NCBI GenBank assembly: GCA_025361565.1
Contig: JANYKN010000021.1
Span: 1 to 34,022 of the forward strand
Source: Bacteroidota bacterium
GTDB taxonomy: Bacteria; Bacteroidota; Bacteroidia; Bacteroidales; NBLH01
Reading direction: 5' to 3'
Length of the DNA stretch: 34,022 bases
Below the pieces are notes generated by a model, which ran no database searches, was not told where the DNA came from, and saw only the letters and a program-made list of their open reading frames with translations. Of this stretch, positions 1 to 7,795 are shown piece by piece. The translations under genes and the position numbers were made by a program. Every line of letters begins with the position of its first letter. The first letter of the stretch is position 1.

Positions 1-83
1 TATCATTCATTTAATTGAAACTATAGAATGGAACAAATCGTTATTGCTTTCGAAATAATAGATTATTAAGTTCAACTGTTCAA

Positions 84-114
84 TTTGGTGTATCCTTTTT
101 TTTAGCTAATTTCG
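84..114 (+). promoter_or_regulatory. Bacteroidota-type promoter for the PPTase gene
   Basis: A TTTG box (84-87) is followed after 19 nt by TAATTTCG (107-114). This fits the Bacteroidota primary sigma consensus TTTG-N19-21-TAnnTTTG with one mismatch. The predicted transcript start is near 120, just before the ATG at 135, which favours that ATG over the in-frame TTG at 123. Confidence 0.6.
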
Positions 115-134
115 CGGATAAATTGAGAAGCAAG

Positions 135-785
135 ATGCCAATATGCTATAAAATCGATAACGATAATTACACACTCGGACTTTGGAAGCTTTCAGAAGAT
201 GAAAACCAATTGATTGATAGTTTTTCAAAAATTGCACCACAAGATGAAATAATTAAAGCTGAAAAATTTAAATACTCTGCTAGAAAATCGGAATGGATTG
301 CAACCCGTTTGCTAATGTATCATCTATTGAATAAAGTAGTTACAATTGATTATGATCAAAATGGGAAACCTTTAATTGAAAATCAAAATCAATGCATTAG
401 TATTTCTCATACAAAAGGCATGGTTGCTGTAATAATTGCAAAAAACCTCGCTGGAATAGATATTGAACTCATAAATGACAGGGTATTAAAAATAGAAAAT
501 AAATTCATGAGTGGAATTGAGCGAAATCAGATTTCGGATGATACCAAATCAACTCATCTTTTAGCTTATTGGTCAGCAAAAGAAACACTTTATAAAATTT
601 CGGGTGGAAAAGGATTGGATTTTAAAAAAAATCTCTACGTTAACCCTTTTCAATTAAGGAATAAAGGCGAATTTACGGGTGAAGTTATAACTAACAACCA
701 AACAATTGGTTATCGTTTGAATTATTTCATTTACGACCAAAATATTGTGGATTCCAATTATTTAATTGTATATTATTACAATTAG
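135..785 (+). CDS. 4'-phosphopantetheinyl transferase, Sfp type
   Basis: Predicted to move the 4'-phosphopantetheine arm of CoA onto a serine of acyl- or peptidyl-carrier proteins in the cytoplasm. The protein has 216 residues from the ATG; an in-frame TTG 12 nt upstream would add four. Numbering from that TTG, the family motifs are SISHTKG (93-99), GIDIE with its Mg-binding Asp and Glu (111-115), and WSAKETLYK (150-158), followed by a KGLDF block. The length matches compact Sfp-like enzymes. The gene ends 3 nt before the GGGP synthase-like gene, so the two are probably cotranscribed. No carrier protein or polyketide/peptide synthase lies in the window, so the target is unknown; fatty-acid ACP is the default guess. 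Confidence 0.88.
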   Translation: MPICYKIDNDNYTLGLWKLSEDENQLIDSFSKIAPQDEIIKAEKFKYSARKSEWIATRLLMYHLLNKVVTIDYDQNGKPLIENQNQCISISHTKGMVAVIIAKNLAGIDIELINDRVLKIENKFMSGIERNQISDDTKSTHLLAYWSAKETLYKISGGKGLDFKKNLYVNPFQLRNKGEFTGEVITNNQTIGYRLNYFIYDQNIVDSNYLIVYYYN

Positions 786-788
786 CAC

Positions 789-1535
789 ATGTCAAAAGCC
801 AGAACTCCAGATTTATACACCAATCTAACCTCCCGAAAAGGAAAAAAAATATCAGTTCTTATTGATCCGGATAAACATAATGATGAATCAATAATTCAAA
901 TTATTAAGCAATCAGAAAAGGCAGGAATTGATTTTTTTATGATAGGAGGAAGTTTGCTTCACTGCCCTATCGATGAAACAATAATAAAGATTAAACAAAA
1001 AACAGAAATACCACTTATTTTGTTTCCCGGCAATCTTTTACAATTAACAGACAAAGTAGATGCGATGCTGCTTTTAAGCCTAATATCCGGAAGAAATCCA
1101 GAATTATTAATAGGAAATCATGTTATTGCCGCTCCCTTAATTAAAAAATATAACATTCAAACCATACCTACCGGATATATTTTAATAGGTACAGGTAAAA
1201 CTACTTCAGTTGAATACATGAGTGGAACTCTTGCCATTCCAAAAGATAAAAATGAAATAGCCATGGCAACAGCAATGGCCGGAGAACTTCTTGGAATGAA
1301 ACTAATTTATATGGATGCAGGCAGTGGCGCCGACAACCCAGTTCCTAACGAAATGATTAAAGATGTTAAAAGCAGCATCAATATTCCATTAATTATTGGT
1401 GGTGGCATAAAAAACGAAAAGCAGCTGGAACAAGTTTGCCAATCAGGTGCTGATATTTTGGTGATTGGTAACATTTTTGAAGTTAAAAATGGATTAATCA
1501 ATACTTTTACGTCAATTGTGCACCAATATCAATGA
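789..1535 (+). CDS. Geranylgeranylglyceryl phosphate synthase-like protein (PcrB/GGGPS family)
   Basis: A TIM-barrel prenyltransferase of the family that joins a polyprenyl diphosphate to sn-glycerol-1-phosphate through an ether bond. The visible blocks are DPDK (26-29), a MIGGS loop (51-55), SGRNP (100-104), YMDAGSGA (174-181), IIGGGI (202-207) and GADILVIGN (220-228), the last two forming the standard phosphate-binding loops. The 248-residue length fits. Bacteroidota are known to carry group II members with geranylgeranyl transferase activity, but the physiological product in bacteria is not well settled, so I give no symbol. Its stop codon directly abuts the stop of the convergent barrel-protein gene with no spacer. 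It is probably cotranscribed with the preceding transferase. Confidence 0.88.
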   Translation: MSKARTPDLYTNLTSRKGKKISVLIDPDKHNDESIIQIIKQSEKAGIDFFMIGGSLLHCPIDETIIKIKQKTEIPLILFPGNLLQLTDKVDAMLLLSLISGRNPELLIGNHVIAAPLIKKYNIQTIPTGYILIGTGKTTSVEYMSGTLAIPKDKNEIAMATAMAGELLGMKLIYMDAGSGADNPVPNEMIKDVKSSINIPLIIGGGIKNEKQLEQVCQSGADILVIGNIFEVKNGLINTFTSIVHQYQ

Positions 1536-2279
1536 TTACTTGTGCAAACCAATCTCAATACCCAAAGCCAATTGTGGAAAGATATAATTTCCAACTTCTT
1601 TTTTATAATCTTCAGTTAGCAATTCATTTAATCGATAAGTTCCAGTTAATACAAATCGGTTCAATCCAATCCTTGCTTTAAATCCATATTGAAACCTTTC
1701 AATATAATTCAATTTTGAAAGTATAACACGCTCCACTCCTGCCCTATTTGCAGAAGTATTTCTATCCAGGTTATCCTCATACATATGTTCAACTGAAAAT
1801 GGCCAATTACAATATGCTCCTAAATCTATAAACCTGCCTATAATATTGCCGCGTTTCCCAAAATTAAAACGGATATATGCATCGGGACCAAAATTGTTAA
1901 ATCTTAATTTTTCTTTAGAATGTAGTATGGTATCGGGCACAGCTTTGGTTTCAATTTGCTTGATGTTATATATTTCATTGGTATAATTAATACCTGCGCC
2001 AATTGCAAGCCAATTGGTAATTTTAAATTTATAGCGCCATCCAACAGATAATATTGCTGACGTTCCTGCTTTTATTTCTATTTCATTCTCCTTTTGCAGA
2101 GGTATAAAAAAAGCATAACCTACATAAAAATGATTAAAATGACGAAAATTAGGACCATCTTTGGGCATTTTAAAATCATAATCGCGAATGCTTTCATGTA
2201 ATAAAACAGTTTGTCCGAAAAATAATTCACAAAGGAATATGCTATATAGTAATAAGCTAACTCTTTTTATATTTATCAT
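1536..2279 (-). CDS. Predicted outer-membrane beta-barrel protein, unknown function
   Basis: The 247-residue protein starts with a signal peptide (about residues 1-22, ending FFGQT) and continues as alternating hydrophobic/polar strands rich in aromatic residues, such as LSVGWRYKF, WLAIGAGINY and RFVLTGTYRL. The end (LALGIEIGLHK) fits a short barrel of about 8-10 strands. I recognise no named family; size and architecture resemble the PorT/OmpW-like outer-membrane proteins of Bacteroidota. It begins 21 nt after the stop of the secreted subtilase gene on the same strand, so the two probably form an operon. It is tail-to-tail with the GGGP synthase-like gene. Confidence 0.7.
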   Translation of the reverse strand: MINIKRVSLLLYSIFLCELFFGQTVLLHESIRDYDFKMPKDGPNFRHFNHFYVGYAFFIPLQKENEIEIKAGTSAILSVGWRYKFKITNWLAIGAGINYTNEIYNIKQIETKAVPDTILHSKEKLRFNNFGPDAYIRFNFGKRGNIIGRFIDLGAYCNWPFSVEHMYEDNLDRNTSANRAGVERVILSKLNYIERFQYGFKARIGLNRFVLTGTYRLNELLTEDYKKEVGNYIFPQLALGIEIGLHK

Positions 2280-2300
2280 ATCAATCTATATCTAAATACA

Positions 2301-3893
2301 TTACTTTATTCTGTAGCTATTCGTAAATCCCTTATAATGAGCTTGCAAAACAACTCCATTAGGATAATCTTTTAAAGCTATTGCAGCTGCTTTTTCATTG
2401 AAAACATCAACCAACCAATATTCGTCCAAATAATTTTTATTGTTTTCAATGTGATAATACAAGTAATTACTTTTTTGAAAAAATTGCTTGTCAATATATT
2501 TCTTGTCAACTTTGATAAAAATAGAATCTTTCTCATGTAGGAATTCGAAAGTTGACTCCATTTTTAGAACATTGCCATTATTAATAAAAAAAGAAGCTTG
2601 TGGCACCCCAAAACCATGTGCATAATCATAATAGGGGAATAAATGTCCGGACTCCTGAATATTTTCAAATAATTGCATATTTGTTAAATAGGGCATAATT
2701 TGCCAGGCGCAAGCAGCAAACCCTGTTATTAATGGGGCAGCGAACGATGTACCTTTAACTTTTTCTAACTTATCAGTGCTGGCAACTATTAATTGGCCAA
2801 ATGCAACAACATTGGGTTTCATTTTAAAATTGGCTGTTGGTCCAAAAGAACTGAAATTTGCATGAAAATCAGTATATGGGCTTATTGCTCCAACGCTCAA
2901 CACACTATCAGCATCGGCTGGAGTTGCCATAATTTTCCAGTCACGGTTTCCGTCATTACCCATGGCATTAATGACCAAAATCCCTTTACGTGCTGCCATA
3001 TTTGCTGCCTTTGAAACTAAACTGGTATGACCATCCATTTCAAAAGTATAGTATCGTTCATGGGTATATCCAAGTGAACTGTTAATGATGTCTGCTCCAT
3101 TTTTATCGGCCCATTCAACAGCCTCAAGCCAATATTCTTCCTCTGCATAGTTTTCACGCTCAATTTCAGTCCTGGCGAGTAAAAACTCAGCATCAGTGGC
3201 TAGGCCAATTTTTTTACCCTTAATTATTCCTGTAATGCATGATAAAACCATTGTACCATGTGGATTATATGCATAGACAAAAGGTTTTTTCCTTGCAAAG
3301 TCCCATGTGGCAATTATTCGTCCATTTTTTTGCAAATGGGCAAATGCCGGATTTGTATCGACTGAAGGGAAACCTGCATCGAAAACGGCTATTCGAATTC
3401 CACTTCCTGTAAAACTATATTGACCGAATAACTCACCTTGCAGCCTGGTAATTTGTTTGTCTAATAGATCCAAATCTTCTGTCTGCAAAATAGTATCGAA
3501 AATACCTGTAGTAACAAATTGCCCAGGTTCTATTTCCGAAACTTCTTTAACATATTGAAGTTGCCTGATTTTATCTATCTGATCTTTATTTGCAGTTATC
3601 GAAAGTGCATTAAACCAACGTAATTCGCAATTTATCGATCCTGTAATTTGCTCAATATTACTCACATAATCCTGACGCAAAGGAAAGTCTGTAGTATCGA
3701 ACAATGAAATCCCATTTTTTATCCTTCGTTCTATAGCCTTTTTGTCAAAATATTGATAAGGATTAAACTTAACACCTTCTTTATCTGCAAGATAAACCCA
3801 ATATCTACCTTGCGCAAATAATCCTGTGCCAAAGAAAATACCAATTACAATTGCTACAAATCTAAGAATCAAAAACCTTGAAATACTTACCAT
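2301..3893 (-). CDS. Secreted S8 family serine peptidase (subtilase)
   Basis: A subtilisin-like endopeptidase exported across the inner membrane. The signal peptide spans about residues 1-28 (cleavage near FAQ/GR). A propeptide-like region (30-125) contains a run resembling the inhibitor I9 fold. The catalytic triad is complete: Asp172 in IAVFDAGF, His212 in NPHGTMV and Ser383 in GTSFAAP, with oxyanion Asn313 in MGNDG. After about residue 440 there is a beta-rich tail (VLKMESTFEFLHEKDSIFIKV) that does not clearly match a type IX sorting domain, so its final location (periplasm or surface) is uncertain. The 530-residue length is typical of Bacteroidota S8 proteins. It is the promoter-proximal gene of a likely two-gene unit with the barrel protein. 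Confidence 0.93.
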   Translation of the reverse strand: MVSISRFLILRFVAIVIGIFFGTGLFAQGRYWVYLADKEGVKFNPYQYFDKKAIERRIKNGISLFDTTDFPLRQDYVSNIEQITGSINCELRWFNALSITANKDQIDKIRQLQYVKEVSEIEPGQFVTTGIFDTILQTEDLDLLDKQITRLQGELFGQYSFTGSGIRIAVFDAGFPSVDTNPAFAHLQKNGRIIATWDFARKKPFVYAYNPHGTMVLSCITGIIKGKKIGLATDAEFLLARTEIERENYAEEEYWLEAVEWADKNGADIINSSLGYTHERYYTFEMDGHTSLVSKAANMAARKGILVINAMGNDGNRDWKIMATPADADSVLSVGAISPYTDFHANFSSFGPTANFKMKPNVVAFGQLIVASTDKLEKVKGTSFAAPLITGFAACAWQIMPYLTNMQLFENIQESGHLFPYYDYAHGFGVPQASFFINNGNVLKMESTFEFLHEKDSIFIKVDKKYIDKQFFQKSNYLYYHIENNKNYLDEYWLVDVFNEKAAAIALKDYPNGVVLQAHYKGFTNSYRIK

Positions 3894-3941
3894 TATAAAT
3901 TTATTGAATTCAAAGTCGATATTAAAATATCTTAATAATTA

Positions 3942-3949
3942 CAAATATA
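3942..3949 (-). promoter_or_regulatory. Putative -7 element upstream of the subtilase gene
   Basis: On the minus strand this reads TATATTTG, an exact match to the Bacteroidota -7 consensus TAnnTTTG, about 50 nt before the subtilase ATG. I see no TTG box 19-21 nt upstream, so confidence is moderate. Confidence 0.4.
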
Positions 3950-4006
3950 AATAAATTTGAATATAGATAGAAGATCGAAGGATAACTTGTGAATCTTCAA
4001 GATCCT

Positions 4007-5659
4007 TTACTTGCCAATTAATCCACCTATGGGTCTACCATTTGAGTTGCTCGGATATGAAATACCTAAAAAATGAACTATCGTTGGGGCTATGTCGTTA
4101 ATTGGCACAGGATCTAAGATTTCAGTTTTAATTATTTTCCAACCATAAAAAATTAATGGTACATGAGAATCGTAACTATATGGCGAACTTTGATTTACAA
4201 AATCATTATCTAAACTATTCTTTTTCTCTATCCATCCTGGTTCAAGACAAATTAAAACATCTCCAGATCTTATTGCATTATAGCTATTCCTGTATTTTTT
4301 TAAAATACCAGAAGTAGAGTCAGCAGTTTGCATAATCAAAGCTGTTGTGCTACTGGCAATACCTTTGAACTGACCTATAAATTGTGCTGTTTTAAGTTGA
4401 ATTTCACCAACAGGCACTTTGGTTACATCAATCAAGTATTGATTGAGATAAATTTGTCCCTTTGAATAATTCTTAATCCAGCCAGATTGACCATAGGTTG
4501 CTTTCAAATAAGCACCTGTAAGCGAAAGAGCTAAATCAGGATTAAATACACCTGTGGGCATTCCAATTTCTTTTGAATAATCTGGATCATCAGCAGCACC
4601 TCTGTCACTAGTAAGAACTACAAGTACATTTTCTTTTCCAAGATAATCATCAACAAATTCAAGTAGATGAGCTATATCATTATCAAGGCGCAGGTAAATA
4701 TCTTCAAGCTCAACAGAGTGTATTCCAAACAGTTCATTAACATAACCTGGAGTTGAAAATCCAATGGTAATTAAATCAGGATATTGATCTTTACCCAAAT
4801 TTTCATTAATAATAGCTGCAATAGAAAAATCGATGGTATAAGTATTGCCAAATGGTGTATATTTGATTACTTGACAACCACTTAGCTTACTCAACTTTGC
4901 CAAATCATATGGAAATGTTTTCTGTTTGTTGCTATATCCACTCTCGTATGAATTATTGTCAGCAAGGCTTTCTTTATATGTACTTATCGGATTCATGGTA
5001 TCCCACTCCCGTTTAAGGTATAGCGGAACAAATTGTTTTTGGTTAAAATCTTTAACCCATTTTGGAAGTGAATCCAAATAATAAGAGCTACTGGTCCAAT
5101 TCCCACTTTTATCATCCATCCAATAAGCTGCATTAGCCAATGTGCCTGAACTTAATATCGATGCAAAGTTTTTCAGTGAAACTCCGATTACTTTTGATTG
5201 TTTATAATTTGACAAACGCAACTCATCACTATAAGTTGAACCGATAAGTTGTTTAGGAGAATAATTATTCCCTAAAAAAGTGGTTGTATTACTATTTAGT
5301 TTTGAATCATCAACACAAAATTGTTCTCTCTCGGACAAACGAAGGTACCAATTGTCAGATACTATACCATGTTCTGATGGATTTGAACCTGTTGCAATTG
5401 TTGCATAACCTGGCGCTGATTCGGTGTACATGTAATCATAGTAAGCATTTGAGCAAAATGCACCTTGATCGATCAAACGTTTAAATCCTTTATTTGAAAA
5501 TTTATCCCAATATCGATGAATAATATCATAGCGCATTTGTTCAACAACCACTTGTATAATCAATTTGGGATGTTCAGGGCTTGTTTTTTGTTGAGAATAA
5601 ACAGGAATCTGAATAATTATTAATAGTAGGAGCAATATATTATATAAAAAGTTTTGCAT
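4007..5659 (-). CDS. PafA-like alkaline phosphatase family protein with a degenerate metal site
   Basis: A signal peptide (1-22) precedes an alkaline phosphatase/nucleotide pyrophosphatase fold whose landmarks follow PafA: VVVEQMRYD (37-45), TESAPGYATIATG (79-91), SDNWY (101-105), YLRLDNDI (322-329), LTSDRGA (349-355) and SHVPLIF (498-504). Against the PafA residues as I recall them, most active-site positions differ: Asp38 is Glu40, the Thr79 nucleophile is Ser81, Asn100 is Asp102, Arg164 is Phe165, Asp305 is Gly305, His309 is Glu309 and His353 is Arg353. Lys162 (Lys163), Asp352 and His486 (His499) are kept. It is therefore probably exported but unlikely to work as a normal two-zinc phosphomonoesterase. 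It could be a binding protein, or an enzyme with different metals. It has 550 residues, close to family length, so it is not a decayed fragment. Confidence 0.8.
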   Translation of the reverse strand: MQNFLYNILLLLLIIIQIPVYSQQKTSPEHPKLIIQVVVEQMRYDIIHRYWDKFSNKGFKRLIDQGAFCSNAYYDYMYTESAPGYATIATGSNPSEHGIVSDNWYLRLSEREQFCVDDSKLNSNTTTFLGNNYSPKQLIGSTYSDELRLSNYKQSKVIGVSLKNFASILSSGTLANAAYWMDDKSGNWTSSSYYLDSLPKWVKDFNQKQFVPLYLKREWDTMNPISTYKESLADNNSYESGYSNKQKTFPYDLAKLSKLSGCQVIKYTPFGNTYTIDFSIAAIINENLGKDQYPDLITIGFSTPGYVNELFGIHSVELEDIYLRLDNDIAHLLEFVDDYLGKENVLVVLTSDRGAADDPDYSKEIGMPTGVFNPDLALSLTGAYLKATYGQSGWIKNYSKGQIYLNQYLIDVTKVPVGEIQLKTAQFIGQFKGIASSTTALIMQTADSTSGILKKYRNSYNAIRSGDVLICLEPGWIEKKNSLDNDFVNQSSPYSYDSHVPLIFYGWKIIKTEILDPVPINDIAPTIVHFLGISYPSNSNGRPIGGLIGK

Positions 5660-5696
5660 AAAATAGCATTAAATGATTATCGTGAACATAGATAGG

Positions 5697-5704
5697 CAAA
5701 GATA
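5697..5704 (-). promoter_or_regulatory. Putative -7 element upstream of the PafA-like gene
   Basis: On the minus strand this reads TATCTTTG, an exact TAnnTTTG, 38 nt before the ATG. No clear -33 TTG is seen. The 275-nt gap between this gene and the divergent DUF4870 gene holds both promoters and no other feature that I can see. Confidence 0.4.
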
Positions 5705-5858
5705 AATGAATTAATTTATCCATTACTTCTCTTCATTAAGATTTTGAAGCAATTTAAAATCGAATTATTGTACCAATCAGATTTGGTTCATTTAAATGAA
5801 CGAGAATCAGTTTGAAAAAGTTATTATCCCAATTTATTTTTATTATCAAAATAAATAA

Positions 5859-5891
5859 TTTGCTCTTTATCAAAAAAAAATACTATTTTTG
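5859..5891 (+). promoter_or_regulatory. Bacteroidota-type promoter for the DUF4870 gene
   Basis: TTTG (5859-5862), a 21-nt spacer, then TATTTTTG (5884-5891): both boxes match the Bacteroidota consensus exactly. The predicted start lies near 5898, giving a leader of about 37 nt before the ATG at 5935. Confidence 0.7.
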
Positions 5892-5934
5892 GTATATGAT
5901 TAATTAATTTACAACCAAGCTAATATTAAAAACT

Positions 5935-6318
5935 ATGGAAAATACTCAAAACACTGGTACTGGAAACACAAACGTTCCTAATGCACAAGATGACAAATTA
6001 ATTGGAATTTTAAGCTATTTAGGAATTCTATGGATTGTTGCTTATATTCTTTATGGAAGCAAAAAAACTGAATACAACTTATTTCATGTAAAACAGGGAT
6101 TGGGACTTATCATTGTATGGGTAGGTCTTTGGATAGTTGCTTTTGTTGCTGCTTTTATTCCTGTTATTGGACCAATTATTGCCTTTGTTATGATTTTTGT
6201 TTACCTTGGCTTATTGGTAGTTATGATTCTTGGAATTATTAATGCTGCAAACGGTACTCAAAAAGAACTTCCTTTGGTAGGTAAGTTAACTACTAGCTTG
6301 CTTGCAAACTTTAAATAG
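5935..6318 (+). CDS. DUF4870 family small membrane protein
   Basis: A 127-residue inner-membrane protein with a polar, Asn/Thr/Gly-rich N-terminus (1-20) and three hydrophobic segments (about 22-41, 56-76 and 80-104). The loop after the first carries FHVKQG (50-55), the hallmark 'F-H-x-x-Q' of the DUF4870/Tic20-like family. Function is unknown for the family. It has its own strong promoter and is followed by a perfect 14-bp hairpin, so it looks like a single-gene transcript that may read through into the vWA gene. Confidence 0.85.
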   Translation: MENTQNTGTGNTNVPNAQDDKLIGILSYLGILWIVAYILYGSKKTEYNLFHVKQGLGLIIVWVGLWIVAFVAAFIPVIGPIIAFVMIFVYLGLLVVMILGIINAANGTQKELPLVGKLTTSLLANFK

Positions 6319-6330
6319 TTTAAACAAATA

Positions 6331-6378
6331 AAAAAAGCTATGCATTCGAATCTTTAGGATTTGTTGCATAGCTTTTTT
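6331..6378. terminator. Perfect 14-bp inverted repeat, probable bidirectional terminator or attenuator
   Basis: AAAAAAGCTATGCA (6331-6344) pairs perfectly with TGCATAGCTTTTTT (6365-6378) across a 20-nt loop. The A and T runs make it a rho-independent terminator on either strand. It lies 12 nt after the DUF4870 stop and only 28 nt before the ATG of the vWA gene. Confidence 0.85.
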
Positions 6379-6406
6379 GTTTTATAAAATCAATAACTTT
6401 TTTACA

Positions 6407-7783
6407 ATGAGGAATTTCCTGTCATTTTTTATCATTTTTGTTATGGTGAGTTTTTTTACACCAACCACCATTAACGCTCAATATGTAAAAGAAAAAAAAA
6501 CAACCCGAATCCTTTTTATTTTTGATGCATCAAATAGTATGAATGGAATATGGGATAGTGGAAAGAAAATTGATATTGCTCGCAAAATCCTTATCAACCT
6601 CATTGATAGTCTGGAAAAAATTGAAAATACCCAACTTGCGCTTCGAGTATATGGTCACCAATATGGATTTCCGCCATTTGTATGTACTGATTCCAAACTT
6701 GAAGTACCGTTTGCATGGAACAATGCACCTAAAATCCGTGAAAAATTAAATAGTATTGTACCAAAAGGCACAACACCAATTGCCTATTCGCTGGAACAAT
6801 CCGGAAATGATTTTCCAAAATGCAGCAATTGTAAAAATGTGATAGTTCTAATCACTGATGGACTTGAAGAATGCGAGGGTGATCCTTGTGCTATTGCAAT
6901 CATGCTTCAAAGTAAGGGAATAACATTAAAACCTTATGTTATAGGAATTGGCCTTAAAATGGAAACCAAAGAAGCATTTGAATGTATTGGAAAATTTTAT
7001 GATGCCGACCATGAAAATGATTTTGAAGATGTTTTAAAAGATGTAGTCAAACAAGCACTTAACCAAACATCCGTGCAAATTAACTTATTAGACATCAACA
7101 ATAAACCGACAGAAACCAATGTTAATTTAACTTTTTATAATACTGCAACCAATAACATCCTGTTCAATTCTATACACACATTGAACAAACAAGGAAATCC
7201 CGATACTATTTTTCTTGAGCCACAAATTACTTATAAAATTATAGTACAAACAATTCCTCCTGTAGTACTCGACAATGTTCAGATACAGGCAAGAAAACAC
7301 AATATAATCTCAATTCCTGCAGCGCAGGGCTTTTTAAAAATTGAACAAGAAAAAGGCACTGATTATAAAGATGAAAAATTTATTGTAAGGCAAGCAGGAC
7401 AAGGTTTAACATTAAATGCTCAAACATTTGGATCAACCGAAAAATATCTGGTTGGGAAATATGATATTGAGGTACTGTGCCTTCCAAGGCTTTATTTCAA
7501 CAATATTGAAATTCAACAAAGTAAAACAAATACCATTAAAATTCCAGAACCCGGTATTGCTAATTTTTCAATGCCCTCGCCAGGCTTTGGATGTCTTTAT
7601 GTTATCAGGAATGGGAAACAGGAATGGGTCTGTAATCTAAACCAGATAATCAGAACTGTGCTTAAATTGCAACCAGGTGATTACCTTGCAATATACCGCA
7701 CAGGCCTGGCAACAAAAATGGATATGTCGATTAGTAAAACTTTTAAAGTGTTTTCAGGAAGATCTGTAATTATAGACTTTTAG
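6407..7783 (+). CDS. Secreted von Willebrand factor A domain protein
   Basis: A 458-residue protein from the ATG chosen because it begins the signal peptide (residues 1-24, ending INAQ). The open frame extends 30 nt upstream only through a TTG inside the terminator hairpin. The vWA domain (about 33-220) has a complete metal-ion-dependent adhesion site: DASNS (40-44), the Thr of KGTTP (120-124) and Asp151 in LITDG. Several Cys pairs nearby (CSNC 139-142; CEGDPC 156-161) suggest disulfides. The remaining 240 residues form repeated beta-sandwich-like units. It probably binds a protein or polymer ligand outside the inner membrane. No clear promoter fits between the hairpin and the ATG, so expression may depend on read-through. 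Confidence 0.85.
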   Translation: MRNFLSFFIIFVMVSFFTPTTINAQYVKEKKTTRILFIFDASNSMNGIWDSGKKIDIARKILINLIDSLEKIENTQLALRVYGHQYGFPPFVCTDSKLEVPFAWNNAPKIREKLNSIVPKGTTPIAYSLEQSGNDFPKCSNCKNVIVLITDGLEECEGDPCAIAIMLQSKGITLKPYVIGIGLKMETKEAFECIGKFYDADHENDFEDVLKDVVKQALNQTSVQINLLDINNKPTETNVNLTFYNTATNNILFNSIHTLNKQGNPDTIFLEPQITYKIIVQTIPPVVLDNVQIQARKHNIISIPAAQGFLKIEQEKGTDYKDEKFIVRQAGQGLTLNAQTFGSTEKYLVGKYDIEVLCLPRLYFNNIEIQQSKTNTIKIPEPGIANFSMPSPGFGCLYVIRNGKQEWVCNLNQIIRTVLKLQPGDYLAIYRTGLATKMDMSISKTFKVFSGRSVIIDF

Positions 7784-7795
7784 GATTTGTAGCGT

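Noticed and set aside
3970-4006. AAGGAT/ATCCTT and GAAGAT/ATCTTC inverted repeats behind the PafA-like gene.
   Set aside because: Short stems, long loops and no U-tract. Not convincing as a terminator.
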